NCBI GenBank assembly: GCA_947474855.1
Contig: CANJKV010000012.1
Location: forward strand, 1-47,410
DNA length: 47,410 nucleotides
Source: Aurantimonadaceae bacterium
GTDB lineage: Bacteria > Pseudomonadota > Alphaproteobacteria > Rhizobiales > Rhizobiaceae
Direction: 5' to 3'
Part shown: one piece after another, positions 1 through 9,616 of the stretch
How positions within the stretch are numbered: position 1 is the first letter of the stretch
Layout of the letters: each line of letters opens with the position of its first letter
The notes under the pieces: generated by a model
The model's database searches: none
What the model was told of the DNA's origin: nothing
What the model saw: only the letters and a program-made list of their open reading frames with translations
Program-made: the position numbers and the translations under genes

Positions 1-696
1 CAGGTCGCCGAGGCGCAGGCGGCCGTCGCTCAGGCCGAGGCGAGCCTCCGCTTCGCCGAAGAGGACGCGGCCCGCTACCAGAAGCTCGCCCAGGAAGGTA
101 CCGGCACCGTCCAAACGGCCCAGCAGGCGACGTCGAACCTCGACCAGCAGCGCGCGACCGCCGCCAAGGCGCGCGCCGCCGTCGTGTCGACGCAGAAGCA
201 GATCGGCACGCTCCAGGCGCAGAAGTCGAGCGCGCTGGCCGACCTGCAACGCGCTCAGGCCGCGCAGGAACAGGCCCAGCTGAACCTCGACTACACCACC
301 GTGACCGCGCCGCAGGCGGGGCAGCTCGTCCAGGTGACGGGCGCCGTCGGCGGCTATGCCCAGACCGGACAAGCGCTCGCGATGTTCGTGCCGGACCAGA
401 AGTGGGTCACCGCCAACTTCAAGGAAACGCAGATCGCCGACATGCGGCCGGGCCAGACGGCGGAGATCCACATCGACGCCTATCCCGACGCGGCGATCCG
501 CGGCCGCGTCGACTCCATCCAGCCGGGATCGGGCACCGCCTTCTCGCTCTTGCCGGCCGAGAACGCGACGGGCAACTACGTGAAGGTCGTCCAGCGCGTG
601 CCGGTGAAGATCGTCGTCGACAGCTGGCCGGAGGGCGTGTCGATCGGCCCAGGCATGTCGGTCGTGCCGACCGTCACCGTCCGGCCGAAGGACTGA
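1..696 (+). CDS. HlyD/EmrA-family membrane fusion protein (5' end missing)
   Basis: Periplasmic adaptor of an efflux system, expected to link the inner-membrane transporter encoded next to an outer-membrane channel. The frame is open from base 1, so the N-terminal membrane anchor lies outside the window; 231 residues remain. Seen: an Ala/Gln-rich helical hairpin (about residues 1-95), then a lipoyl/beta-barrel part with the typical segments LNLDYTTVTAP and GQTAEIHIDAYP, and a C-terminal stretch ending VVPTVTVRPKD. It ends 6 bp before the DHA2 permease gene, so both are almost certainly cotranscribed as an EmrAB-type pair. The substrate cannot be read from the sequence. Confidence 0.93.
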   Translation, partial: QVAEAQAAVAQAEASLRFAEEDAARYQKLAQEGTGTVQTAQQATSNLDQQRATAAKARAAVVSTQKQIGTLQAQKSSALADLQRAQAAQEQAQLNLDYTTVTAPQAGQLVQVTGAVGGYAQTGQALAMFVPDQKWVTANFKETQIADMRPGQTAEIHIDAYPDAAIRGRVDSIQPGSGTAFSLLPAENATGNYVKVVQRVPVKIVVDSWPEGVSIGPGMSVVPTVTVRPKD

Positions 697-702
697 GCCG
701 CC

Positions 703-2313
703 GTGGCCGGGAGCGCCGCGGTCGCCGCCGGCGGCACGAGCCGCCCGCGGGCCACCAATCCCTGGATCGTCGCGGTGGTCGTCTCGATCGCGACCTTCAT
801 GGAGGTCCTGGACACGACGATCGCCAACGTCGCGCTCCGCTACATCTCAGGCGGCCTGGCGGTCTCCGCCGACGAAGCGTCCTGGGTGGTGACGACCTAT
901 CTCGTCGCCAACGCCATCGTCCTCACGGCGTCGAGCTTCATCGCCAAGCGCTTCGGGCGCAAGCGCTTCTATCTCGTCTGCCTCGCGCTGTTCACCGCCT
1001 CGTCGGTGCTGTGCGGCTTCGCCTGGAACATCGAGTCGCTGCTGTTCTTCCGCGTGCTCCAGGGCTTCGCGGGTGGCGGCATGGTGCCGATCTCGCAGTC
1101 GATCCTCGCCGATTCCTTTCCGCCGGAAAAGCGCGGCCAGGCCTTCGCGCTGTTCGGCGTCGCGGTGGTGGTGGCGCCCGTTGTCGGGCCGACGCTCGGC
1201 GGCTGGCTGTCCGACAACTACTCCTGGCACTGGTGCTTCCTGATCAACGGACCGGTCGGCCTCTTCGCCTTCGCGCTCGTCTGGTACCTCGTTGAGGACT
1301 CGCCCGAAGCGCAGCGGGTGCGCGAGGACCTGAAGCGGCGCAAGGTCCGCTTCGACATCGTCGGCTTCCTGCTCGTCGCCGGCTTTCTCGGCTCGCTCGA
1401 GCTGATCCTCGACCGCGGTCAGATCGAGGACTGGTTCGGCTCGCCCTTCATCATCCTTGCGACGGTGATCTGCGTGACGCTGTTCGCGGCGATGATCCCG
1501 TGGGAGCTGCGCCACCGCAACCCGGTGGTCGACATCCGCATGGTGCTGACCCGGCAGTTCGGCTCGTGCTTCCTGGTGATGATGGCGACGGGCGCGATCC
1601 TCATCGCGACGACGCAGTTCATGCCCCAGCTCCTGCAGGAATATTACGGCTACACCGCCACCTGGGCCGGCCTCGCCTTGTCGCCGGGCGGCTTCGTGAC
1701 GATGTGCATGATGTTCGTCGTCGGCCGCCTGACGGGCTTCGTGCAGCCGAAATACCTGATCGCGCTGGGCGCCGCGATCATCGCCTGCGCCATGTGGGAC
1801 CTCACGCGCATCTATGCCGGGCTGGACTTCGGCTTCTTCGCCTGGTCGCGCGTCTATATCGGCATCGGCCTGCCGCTGATCTTCATCCCCATCACCACGG
1901 CCTCCTATGACGGCATCCCGCCGGACAAGACCGACCAGGCCTCGGCGCTCATCAACGTGGCGCGCAACGTCGGGGGCTCGATCGGCGTCTGCGTCGCGAC
2001 CAACACGCTCGCCCACCGCGAGCAGTTCCACCAGAGCCGGCTGGTGGAAAACCTGATCCCCTCCGACATCGCGTTCCAGCAGCGCCTGTCCGAGCTGACG
2101 AGCTACTTCCTGTCGCGCGGCGCGGGCTCGACCGCCGACGCGCGGGCGCAGGCTCTCGCCGTCATCGGCCGGACCGTGCAGGAGCAGGCCGGCTACGGCG
2201 CCTATATCGACGTCTTCTTCGTCCTGATGATCATCTCGGCCTGCGCCATTCCGCTGGCGCTGATCCTGCGCAACGTCAAGCTGGGCGGCGGCGCTCCGTC
2301 GGGCGCGCACTGA
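703..2313 (+). CDS. DHA2-family (EmrB/QacA) MFS efflux permease
   Basis: Proton-driven drug or metabolite exporter of the inner membrane, 536 residues, the normal length for the 14-TM DHA2 group. The N-terminus NPWIVAVVVSIATFMEVLDT is the classic EmrB TM1 with motif D1 (LDTTIANVAL); the loop FIAKRFGRKRFYL matches MFS motif A. TM5 carries a motif-C-like VVVAPVVGPTLGGWL. A GTG start 6 bp after the adaptor gene is used because the next ATG (799) would cut TM1. No clear Shine-Dalgarno precedes it, consistent with translational coupling to the adaptor. Confidence 0.95.
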   Translation: MAGSAAVAAGGTSRPRATNPWIVAVVVSIATFMEVLDTTIANVALRYISGGLAVSADEASWVVTTYLVANAIVLTASSFIAKRFGRKRFYLVCLALFTASSVLCGFAWNIESLLFFRVLQGFAGGGMVPISQSILADSFPPEKRGQAFALFGVAVVVAPVVGPTLGGWLSDNYSWHWCFLINGPVGLFAFALVWYLVEDSPEAQRVREDLKRRKVRFDIVGFLLVAGFLGSLELILDRGQIEDWFGSPFIILATVICVTLFAAMIPWELRHRNPVVDIRMVLTRQFGSCFLVMMATGAILIATTQFMPQLLQEYYGYTATWAGLALSPGGFVTMCMMFVVGRLTGFVQPKYLIALGAAIIACAMWDLTRIYAGLDFGFFAWSRVYIGIGLPLIFIPITTASYDGIPPDKTDQASALINVARNVGGSIGVCVATNTLAHREQFHQSRLVENLIPSDIAFQQRLSELTSYFLSRGAGSTADARAQALAVIGRTVQEQAGYGAYIDVFFVLMIISACAIPLALILRNVKLGGGAPSGAH

Positions 2314-2320
2314 AGCGGGA

Positions 2321-3493
2321 TCAGCCCGCGACGACCCGCAGCGTCTGGCGCGCGATGACGCCCTCCTCGTCCGCCGGCAGCACCGCGACGGCGACGCGCG
2401 AACCGGCAGCCGCAACGCTCGCCTCGCCGCCGGTCGCCGCGGCATTGGCCGTCTCGTCCAGTTCCACGCCGAGCCAGCCGAGGCGCGCGCCGATCATCGC
2501 GCGCAGGTCGGGGCGATGCTCGCCGATGCCGCCCGTGAAGACGAGGCCGTCGAGGCCCTGGAGGCTGGCGGCCATCGCTGCGGTCTCCTTGGCCGCCCGG
2601 AGGACGAACAGCTCCACCGCCTCCTCCGCGGCCTTGTCATCGCTCGCCTGGAGATCGCGAATGTCCGACGACAGGCCGGACACGCCCTTGAGGCCGGACT
2701 CCTTGTAGAGAAGCCGCTCGACCTCTTCGGCGCCGAGGCCCTTCTCCTTCAGGAGAAACAGGATCACGCCCGGATCGAGCGCCCCGCAGCGCGTCGCCAT
2801 GACGAGCCCGTCCAGCGCCGAGAAGCCCATGGTCGTGTCGACGCTCCGGCCGTCCAGAAGCGCGCCGAGGCTGGCGCCGCTGCCGAGATGCGCCGCCACG
2901 ACGCGGCGCCGGCCGGGCATCAGCGCGGGCAGGCGCTCGGCGACGTGGGTATAGGACAGGCCGTGGAAGCCGAAGCGGCGCACGCCCTCCGCCTCGAAGT
3001 GGCGGGGAATGGCGAAGCGCCGGTTCGCGGGCGGAATCGTCGCGTGGAAGGCCGTGTCGAAGCAAGCGACCTGGACGAGGTCCGGCCGCTCGCGCGCGAG
3101 CCCCTTCGCCGCCGAAAGGCTGCGCGGCTGGTGCAGCGGCGCGAGCGGCGTGAGAGCCTCGAGGCGCGCGATCGTGCCCGCGTCGAGCCGGACCGGCGCG
3201 GAGAAGTCGTCGCCGCCGTGGACGATACGATGGCCGACCGCCGCGAGCCGCTCCGCCCCGAGATGGTCCTCGATCCAGTCCAGAAGCCGCGCCGGCGCCT
3301 CTTCGCCCGCCCCGCCCCAGTCCTCGTCGGCGAGCGAGGCGCCGTTGGCGTTCCGCGCCCGGAAGCGGCCGTCGCCGCCCACGTCCTCGACCTCGCCGCG
3401 CCGCTCGAGGACGACATCGTCGCCCGCGCGGGCGTAGAGCGCGAACTTGATCGAGGAGGAACCGGCGTTCAGCGCGAGGATGGCGTCGCTCAT
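2321..3493 (-). CDS. ackA: Acetate kinase
   Basis: Reversible phosphotransfer between acetyl phosphate and ADP, giving acetate and ATP in the cytoplasm (EC 2.7.2.1). 390 residues, normal for the family. Seen: N-terminal phosphate-binding segment LALNAGSSSIKFALY, VHGGDDF, the FDTAFHATIP signature, the catalytic-His segment FGFHGLSYTHV, FTGGIGEH and the C-terminal ADEEGVIARQ with the conserved Glu. It starts 3 bp after the phosphoketolase stop, so the two form an operon in which phosphoketolase makes the acetyl phosphate that AckA uses. The gene converges on the efflux permease with a 7-bp gap. Confidence 0.97.
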   Translation of the reverse strand: MSDAILALNAGSSSIKFALYARAGDDVVLERRGEVEDVGGDGRFRARNANGASLADEDWGGAGEEAPARLLDWIEDHLGAERLAAVGHRIVHGGDDFSAPVRLDAGTIARLEALTPLAPLHQPRSLSAAKGLARERPDLVQVACFDTAFHATIPPANRRFAIPRHFEAEGVRRFGFHGLSYTHVAERLPALMPGRRRVVAAHLGSGASLGALLDGRSVDTTMGFSALDGLVMATRCGALDPGVILFLLKEKGLGAEEVERLLYKESGLKGVSGLSSDIRDLQASDDKAAEEAVELFVLRAAKETAAMAASLQGLDGLVFTGGIGEHRPDLRAMIGARLGWLGVELDETANAAATGGEASVAAAGSRVAVAVLPADEEGVIARQTLRVVAG

Positions 3494-3496
3494 GCC

Positions 3497-5902
3497 TCAG
3501 TCGCCCGCTTCGGCGGCCGTGGCGTAGGGCCAGCTCCAGCCGGAAATTTCCGGCATGTCCTCGCCGTGCTCGACGATATAGCGCTTGTGCTCGGCAAGCT
3601 TGGCCTCGAAGCGTGACTTCGCCGCCTCGCCCGCTTCGCCCAGCCCGCCAAGCCGCTCGATCGCCAGGATCGCGAGGCTGAACCGGTCCAGGCCGTTCAG
3701 GACCACCATGTCGAAGGGCGTCGTCGTCGTGCCCTCCTCCATGTAGCCGCGCACGTGGATGTTGCGGTGGTTGGCGCGCTTGTAGGTCAGGCGGTGAATG
3801 AGCGCGGGATAGCCGTGATAGGCGAAGACCACCGGCCGGTCGCGCGTGAACAGCGCGTCGAAGTGCTCATCGGGCAGACCGTGCGGGTGCTGGTCGGGCG
3901 ACTGCAGCGCCATCAGGTCGACGACGTTGACGAGGCGGATGCGCAGGCTCGGCAGCGACTGCCGCAGGAGGTCGACGGTCGCGAGCGCCTCGAGGGTCGG
4001 CACGTCGCCCGCGCAGGCGATGACGAGGTCGGGCTCGCCCACCTCCACGTCGTTGGCACCGGCCCAGCGCCAGATTCCCGCGCCCGCCTCGCAATGCCGG
4101 CGCGCGGCCTCGTAGTCCAACCATTGCGGCGCCGGCTGCTTGCCCGCGACGATGACGTTCACCCGGTTCCATGTGCCCAGGCAGTGGTCGGCGACCCAGA
4201 GCAGCGTGTTGGCGTCCGGCGGAAAATAGACGCGGACGATGTCGCTCTTCTTGTTGGCGACGTGGTCGACGAAGCCGGGGTCCTGGTGGCTGAAGCCGTT
4301 GTGGTCCTGCCGCCAGACATGGGAGGTCAGGAGGTAGTTCAACGAGGCGATCGGCGCCCGCCAAGGCAGGTGGCGCGTGACCTTCAGCCATTTGGAATGC
4401 TGGTTGAACATCGAGTCGACGATGTGGATGAACGCCTCGTAGCAGGAGAAGAAGCCATGCCGGCCGGTCAGGAGGTAGCCCTCCAGCCAGCCCTGGCAGA
4501 GATGCTCGCTGAGGACCTCCATCACCCGGCCGTCCGGTGCCAGATGGTCGTCATAGGGAAGCCGCGGCTCCATCCAGGTCCGGTCGGTCGTCTCGAACAG
4601 TGCGGACAGGCGGTTGGACGCGGTCTCGTCGGGTCCGAAGACGCGGAAGTTGCGGGTTTCCTCGTTCAGCGCCATGACCCGTGCCAGATAGCGGCCGAGA
4701 ACGCTCGTCGCCTCGCCGATGGTGCCGCCCGGCTTGCCGACGTCGAGGGCGAACTCGGCCGGGTCCGGCCGGCGGAGGTCGGTCTTGAGGAGGCCGCCGT
4801 TCGCGCGCGGGTTGGCGCCCATCCGCCGCTCGCCCTTTGGCGCCAGGGCGGCCAGTTCCGGCTTCAGGCGTCCGCTCGCGTCGAAGAGGTCGTCGAGCTC
4901 GTAGGAGCGCATCCAGCGCTCCAGGATGGCGCGGTGGCCTTCGTCCTGGCGCGCCGCCGAGACCGGCACCTGGTGGGCACGCCAGAAGCCCTCGACCTTC
5001 TTGCCGTCGACCTCCTTCGGGCCGGTCCAGCCCTTGGGGCTGCGGAGCACGATCATCGGCCAGCGCGGCCGCTCGTCGGCTCCGCCGCGCGCGGCGGCCT
5101 GGATCGCGGCGATGCGGTCGAAGCATCGGTCGAGCGCCTGGGCCATTGCCCGGTGCATCGGCATCGGATCCTCTCCTTCGACGAAGACGGGCTCGTAGCC
5201 GTAACCGGTGAAGAGCTGTCGCAACTCGTCATCGTCGAGCCGCGCCAGGATTGTCGGGTTGGCGATCTTGTAGCCGTTGAGGTGGAGGATCGGCAGAACC
5301 GCCCCGTCGGATGCGGGGTTCAGGAACTTGTTGGAATGCCAGGAAGCCGCCAACGGCCCCGTTTCGGCCTCGCCGTCGCCGACGACGCAGGCGACCACGA
5401 GGTCCGGCGCGTCGAAGGCGGCGCCGAAGGCGTGGACGAGCGCGTAGCCGAGTTCGCCGCCCTCGTGGATGGAGCCCGGCGTTTCCGGCGCCACGTGGCT
5501 GGGGATCCCGCCGGGAAAGGAAAACTGGCGGAACAGTCGGGCCATGCCCGCCGCGTCCTCCGACACCTCGGGATAGATCTCGCTGTAGGTCCCCTCGAGC
5601 CAGGTATTGGCGACCATGCCCGGGCCGCCGTGGCCGGGACCGCAGACATAGAGCACCGAAACGTCGCGCGCGGCGATCACGCGGTTGAGGTGGGCGTAGA
5701 CGAAGTTCAGGCCCGGCGTCGTGCCCCAGTGGCCGAGGAGCCGCGGCTTCACGTGCTCGGCCCGCAGCGGCTCGCGCAGGAGCGGGTTGTCCATGAGATA
5801 GATCTGGCCGACGGACAGGTAGTTGGCCGCCCGCCAGTATCGATCGAGAAGCCCAAGTTCGGCATCCGACGCGCTGCGCGTTTCGCTCGCCGTCCGGTTC
5901 AT
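3497..5902 (-). CDS. xfp: Xylulose-5-phosphate/fructose-6-phosphate phosphoketolase
   Basis: Thiamine-diphosphate enzyme that splits xylulose 5-phosphate (and usually fructose 6-phosphate) with phosphate into acetyl phosphate plus glyceraldehyde 3-phosphate or erythrose 4-phosphate. 801 residues, as usual. Seen: [11 protein letters not shown] near the N-terminus, [10 protein letters not shown], signature [14 protein letters not shown], the TPP-binding GDGEAETGP, and the C-terminal domain with [18 protein letters not shown] place the start at the ATG at 5902, preceded by GGAGAG at good spacing; an in-frame start at 5959 would add 19 non-conserved residues. Downstream partner is ackA. The 206 bp to the divergent kinase gene must hold promoters for both directions; I cannot pinpoint them. 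Confidence 0.97.
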   Translation of the reverse strand: MNRTASETRSASDAELGLLDRYWRAANYLSVGQIYLMDNPLLREPLRAEHVKPRLLGHWGTTPGLNFVYAHLNRVIAARDVSVLYVCGPGHGGPGMVANTWLEGTYSEIYPEVSEDAAGMARLFRQFSFPGGIPSHVAPETPGSIHEGGELGYALVHAFGAAFDAPDLVVACVVGDGEAETGPLAASWHSNKFLNPASDGAVLPILHLNGYKIANPTILARLDDDELRQLFTGYGYEPVFVEGEDPMPMHRAMAQALDRCFDRIAAIQAAARGGADERPRWPMIVLRSPKGWTGPKEVDGKKVEGFWRAHQVPVSAARQDEGHRAILERWMRSYELDDLFDASGRLKPELAALAPKGERRMGANPRANGGLLKTDLRRPDPAEFALDVGKPGGTIGEATSVLGRYLARVMALNEETRNFRVFGPDETASNRLSALFETTDRTWMEPRLPYDDHLAPDGRVMEVLSEHLCQGWLEGYLLTGRHGFFSCYEAFIHIVDSMFNQHSKWLKVTRHLPWRAPIASLNYLLTSHVWRQDHNGFSHQDPGFVDHVANKKSDIVRVYFPPDANTLLWVADHCLGTWNRVNVIVAGKQPAPQWLDYEAARRHCEAGAGIWRWAGANDVEVGEPDLVIACAGDVPTLEALATVDLLRQSLPSLRIRLVNVVDLMALQSPDQHPHGLPDEHFDALFTRDRPVVFAYHGYPALIHRLTYKRANHRNIHVRGYMEEGTTTTPFDMVVLNGLDRFSLAILAIERLGGLGEAGEAAKSRFEAKLAEHKRYIVEHGEDMPEISGWSWPYATAAEAGD

Positions 5903-6108
5903 CGCATCGCTCTCCGTCAAACACGGTCGGGAGCTAGGTCGCGTCGGCAGGCGGGCCATGCCTCGTTAGCCGGCCGGGTAAGCAATGCCGACCGCGGCTT
6001 TTCGGGAGGCGCAGCATTTCCAGCATGCATCAACGGCTAGCTATGTTACCGAAGATTGCAACTCCACCCCCTGCCTGACCTATGGTGGACGCGTGAGGAT
6101 AGCGGGAC

Positions 6109-9087
6109 GTGCGCATGATCCAGGTCGAACCGAACGAGCCGACGCGTTGGCCCGGCGGCATCAGCGATATGGCGGGATGGGTGAGGCGCCGCGACTGGTC
6201 AGCGACGTCGCTCGGCGCGTCCGATGCCTGGTCGCCGAGCGTCAAAGCGGCGGTCGACCTCGTCCTGTCGTGCGGCGTCCCCATGCTCGCGCTTCTCGGA
6301 CACGACCTCGTCCAAATCTACAACGACGGCTACCGCGACCTCATCGGTCTGCCGCCCGCCAAGGGCCTGGGTGAACCCATCGCCGCGTGGTGCCCCGATG
6401 CGTGGCGCCGCGACGCCCTGATCTACGAGCGCGTTCGCGGCGGCGAAACCGTCATCTGCGAGGATGCGCCCTTTCCACTCGGCCGGCACGGCGGGCGGGC
6501 GGGCAACCGGTTCAAGCTGAGCTACAGCCCGATCCGGGGGGACGGAGACCGGGTCGTCGGCGTCCTCGTCGCGCTGACGGAGACGATGAGTTCGCGGACG
6601 GCCGAGCGCCTCGGTGCGATCGACGGGGAGATGTCGGCGGGATCGACCCGCGACAGCTTTCTTCTCGCGCTGTCCGACCGCCTTCGGGCGCTCGACGATC
6701 CGGAAGTGATCCAGGCCGAGGCGGCGCGGTTTCTCGGCGAGCGGCTCGACGCGGACTGCTGCTTCTACCTGCGCTTCGAAGAGCCGGATACGATCGGCCT
6801 CGTCGAAGCCGAACATCTGCGATCAGGCGGATCAGACCCTTCCGCTTCGAACTTCGTCGCCCCCTCCCCTTCGATCCTCCAGGCGCTGGCGGCGGGACGA
6901 CTTGTCGCCCTCTCCGATGTCGAGGTCGCTTCGCTTCTCGCCGACGAGGAGCGGCGGGGACTGGCCGCGCGATCGATCCGCGCCCTCGTCGCCCTGCCCG
7001 TGCTCGACAGTGGAAGGCTCGTCGCCTGCGTGGCGACGGCGTCGCGGACGCCTCGCCACTGGTCGGACGACGAGATCCGGCTCGTCCGGGACGCAGCCGA
7101 GCTGACCCGGGATGCCGCGGAGCGGGCTCGGGCCATGCAAGCCCTGCGGCGCTCCGAGCGGCAGTTGCGGTTGGCGATGAAGGCGGCGGGGCTCTATCTC
7201 TGGAGCGTCGACGCGGCGACGGGGCGGATGGAATTTTCCGACGACCTCGCCGAAACCCGCGAGCTGCCCGACCATCAGGACGCCTGGGACATCATGCGGC
7301 GCATCCCGGCGGACGTCGCGTCCGACGAGCAGGAGCGGCACAGGCTGGCCGCACTCGCCGCGATCAACGGGCGCTCGGACTTCCGGGAGACCGCTCCCGT
7401 CATCCATCCGGAGGACGGATCGCCGATCTGGATCGAGGCCCGCGGAACGCCGTCCCGGATCGCCGACGGCGCCTCGCCCCGGCTCGTCGGCGTCGGGGCG
7501 AACGTCACCGGCCAATTGCAGATGGAGAAGCGCCTGAGGCGCAAGAACGCTATCCTCGAGGGAATCGCGCGCATCTTCCGCGAGGCTCTGGGCGCCAGCA
7601 CGGCCGAGGAGCTCGGGCGCCTGTGCCTGGCCGTCGCCGAGGACGTGACGGAGAGCGGCTTCAGCTTCATGGGCGAGGTCAACTTCGCGACGAATCGCTT
7701 CGACGAGCTTTCGATCAGCGATCGAGGCTGGCAGGCCTTCGCCATGGACGATCCGAGATTCCCGTATCGCCAGGCGCCGGTCGGCCTGAAGATCCACGGC
7801 ATCTACGGTCGCGTCCTTGTCGAGGGCCGGAGCGTGATCGCGAACGATCCGGTGACGCATCCCGATCGCATCGGCACGCCCGCCGGGCACCCGCCGCTGA
7901 GGAGCTTCCTGGGGGTGCCCCTCGTCCATGACGGGCAGACCGTCGGCATGATCGGGCTCGGCAACCGCGAGGGCGGCTATGGCGAGGACGAGCGCAAGGC
8001 GGCCGAAGCGCTCGCCCCCGCGATCCTTCAGGCGCTCCTGAGCAAGCGCATGGCGGAGGCCCTGGCGCAGAGCGAGGAGCGGCTGCGGCGCTTCGGCGAG
8101 GCATCCTCGGACGTTCTTTGGATCCGGGATGCGAGAACCCTTCGCTGGAGCTACCTGACGCCCGCCTTCGAGCGGATCTACGGCGTGCCGCGTGACGTAG
8201 CGCGCGCGGGCAACGACGTCCGCAACTGGCTGAAGATGATCCTTCCCGAGGACCGTCGCACCGCCCTGAAGGCCATCCGGCGGGTCCGCAGGGGCGAGCG
8301 CGTCAGTCTCGACTATCGCATCCGGCGCTCGTCGGACGGCGAGATCCGCTGGGTGCGCAACACCGACTTCCCCGTGCCCGGCTCGAACGGAACGATCGCC
8401 GGCATCGGCAGCATCAGCCGCGACATCACCGAGGAGCGCGAACTCGCCGACCGCCAGATCGTGCTCGTCGCGGAGCTGCAGCACCGCACGCGCAACATTC
8501 TCGGAGTGGTTCGCGCCATGGCCGACCGGATGGCCGGGAATACGACGTCGCTGAGCGTTTTCCTTCCGAGCTATCGCGCCCGCCTCGGCGCCCTTTCGCG
8601 CGTCAACAGCCTCCTGTCGCGGCTGGACCAGCACGAGCGTTTGACCTTCGACACGCTGGTACGAACGGAGCTGGGCGCCCTCGGCGTCGACCCCGACGAA
8701 CAGGACGGACGCGTGGTTCTTCAGGGATCGGCCGGGGTGCGACTGCGCTCCGCGACGGTTCAGACCTTCGCCCTCGCCATCCACGAGCTGGCGACGAACG
8801 CGGCGAAGTACGGCGCCCTCGCCGCGGCCACCGGTCGGCTCACGGTCGCCTGGGCGACCTACAAGGACGAGGACGGGACGCGGCGATTGCGGGTCGAGTG
8901 GACGGAAACGGACGTCCCCGACATGCCCGCGCCGGACGCTCCGCCGCGCGGCGGCGGCTACGGGCGCGAGCTGATCGAGCGCGCCCTACCCTACCAGCTC
9001 GGCGCACGCACGAGCTACGAACTGGCGCCGGACGGCGTCCGCTGCACGATCGACCTGCCCTTGTCCGCCGGCGCGCCCGCGGAGTGA
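6109..9087 (+). CDS. HWE-family sensor histidine kinase with PAS and GAF domains
   Basis: Soluble multi-sensor kinase, 992 residues, no membrane segment seen. Order: N-terminal PAS-like module (about 10-155) of the WSATSLGASDAW type, a GAF domain (about 180-345), a PAS (about 350-475), a second GAF (about 490-650), another PAS (about 655-780) and a C-terminal HWE kinase core. Core residues: phospho-acceptor His792 in ELQHRTRN, His892 in HELATNAAKYGAL, and Trp931-x-Glu in VEWTETD, which together define the HWE family. GTG at 6109 is given; ATG at 6115 is equally possible. No response regulator is adjacent. HWE kinases often feed the alphaproteobacterial general stress response, but the target here is unknown. 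Confidence 0.93.
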   Translation: MRMIQVEPNEPTRWPGGISDMAGWVRRRDWSATSLGASDAWSPSVKAAVDLVLSCGVPMLALLGHDLVQIYNDGYRDLIGLPPAKGLGEPIAAWCPDAWRRDALIYERVRGGETVICEDAPFPLGRHGGRAGNRFKLSYSPIRGDGDRVVGVLVALTETMSSRTAERLGAIDGEMSAGSTRDSFLLALSDRLRALDDPEVIQAEAARFLGERLDADCCFYLRFEEPDTIGLVEAEHLRSGGSDPSASNFVAPSPSILQALAAGRLVALSDVEVASLLADEERRGLAARSIRALVALPVLDSGRLVACVATASRTPRHWSDDEIRLVRDAAELTRDAAERARAMQALRRSERQLRLAMKAAGLYLWSVDAATGRMEFSDDLAETRELPDHQDAWDIMRRIPADVASDEQERHRLAALAAINGRSDFRETAPVIHPEDGSPIWIEARGTPSRIADGASPRLVGVGANVTGQLQMEKRLRRKNAILEGIARIFREALGASTAEELGRLCLAVAEDVTESGFSFMGEVNFATNRFDELSISDRGWQAFAMDDPRFPYRQAPVGLKIHGIYGRVLVEGRSVIANDPVTHPDRIGTPAGHPPLRSFLGVPLVHDGQTVGMIGLGNREGGYGEDERKAAEALAPAILQALLSKRMAEALAQSEERLRRFGEASSDVLWIRDARTLRWSYLTPAFERIYGVPRDVARAGNDVRNWLKMILPEDRRTALKAIRRVRRGERVSLDYRIRRSSDGEIRWVRNTDFPVPGSNGTIAGIGSISRDITEERELADRQIVLVAELQHRTRNILGVVRAMADRMAGNTTSLSVFLPSYRARLGALSRVNSLLSRLDQHERLTFDTLVRTELGALGVDPDEQDGRVVLQGSAGVRLRSATVQTFALAIHELATNAAKYGALAAATGRLTVAWATYKDEDGTRRLRVEWTETDVPDMPAPDAPPRGGGYGRELIERALPYQLGARTSYELAPDGVRCTIDLPLSAGAPAE

Positions 9088-9091
9088 CGGC

Positions 9092-9502
9092 TCACTTGGC
9101 GAGCGCGCGCTCCAGCTCGGACTTCCTCATGGACGAGCGGCCGGGGATGTCGCGCTCGCGGGCCTCGGCGTAGAGCGCCTGCTTTGTCCGGCCCTGGCTG
9201 TCGCTCGCCGCGCGGCGCTTCGTTGCCGCGTCCATCGTGCGCTTCTGCGCGCCCTTGCCTTCGGCCTCGGCCTGCGCCGTTTTCCCGCGCGCTTCCTTCG
9301 ACTTGGTCTTGCGCAGGGTCTCGCGATTCGTCTTCGGGTCTTCCCGGTTCGTCGCCCCGGCTTCGCGAAGGGCGATGGCGACGGCCTGGCTGCGGTCCGT
9401 CACCTTGGCACCAGTGCCTCGAATTCGCAGTTCGCCGTGCTTGAACTCGTGCATGACGCGCGCGACGGTTTCCTTCTGGGCGTCCGTCTGCTGCTGTGCC
9501 AT
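9092..9502 (-). CDS. Small basic stress-type protein (DUF6496-like N-terminus, SAP/Rho-N-like C-terminus)
   Basis: 136 residues, hydrophilic and very rich in Lys, Arg, Ala and Glu. The N-terminal half (RVMHEFKHGELRIRGTG followed by SQAVAIALREAG) resembles the DUF6496 type of short basic proteins. The middle is low-complexity and charged. The last 30 residues (KQALYAEARERDIPGR, then SMRKSELERALAK) look like the helix-extended-helix motif of Rho-N/SAP-like nucleic-acid-binding tails. Function is not known; binding DNA or RNA is an inference from charge and the tail. The ATG at 9502 has GGAGA upstream. A perfect EcfG-type promoter lies at 9554-9578, so it should be induced by general stress. It converges on the HWE kinase gene with a 4-bp gap. 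Confidence 0.85.
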   Translation of the reverse strand: MAQQQTDAQKETVARVMHEFKHGELRIRGTGAKVTDRSQAVAIALREAGATNREDPKTNRETLRKTKSKEARGKTAQAEAEGKGAQKRTMDAATKRRAASDSQGRTKQALYAEARERDIPGRSSMRKSELERALAK

Positions 9503-9553
9503 CGCGACTGTCTCCGGTTGTGTCCAGGCGTGGCCCGCCTTTTCCCGCGTTCC

Positions 9554-9578
9554 AACGAAGCGCGGCTCGGCCGGTTCC
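9554..9578 (-). promoter_or_regulatory. EcfG (general stress sigma factor) promoter
   Basis: On the minus strand GGAAC (9578-9574) is followed by exactly 16 bases and then CGTT (9557-9554), an exact match to the alphaproteobacterial EcfG consensus. Predicted transcript start is near 9547, about 45 nt before the ATG at 9502. No gene occupies this stretch, so the match sits where a promoter should be. Confidence 0.75.
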
Positions 9579-9616
9579 GGATGCCGGCCTCGTCCGGCCT
9601 TGCGGAGCCGGCCGGC

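Noticed and set aside
847-2445. A 532-codon frame on - opposite the DHA2 permease
   Set aside because: The permease frame on + has clear TM motifs, while the - frame has only charged low-complexity sequence.
3755-6040. A 761-codon open frame on + opposite the phosphoketolase gene
   Set aside because: It is the mirror of a GC-rich conserved gene, has no domain pattern and is rich in Arg, Val, Gly, Ala and Asp as expected of a shadow frame.
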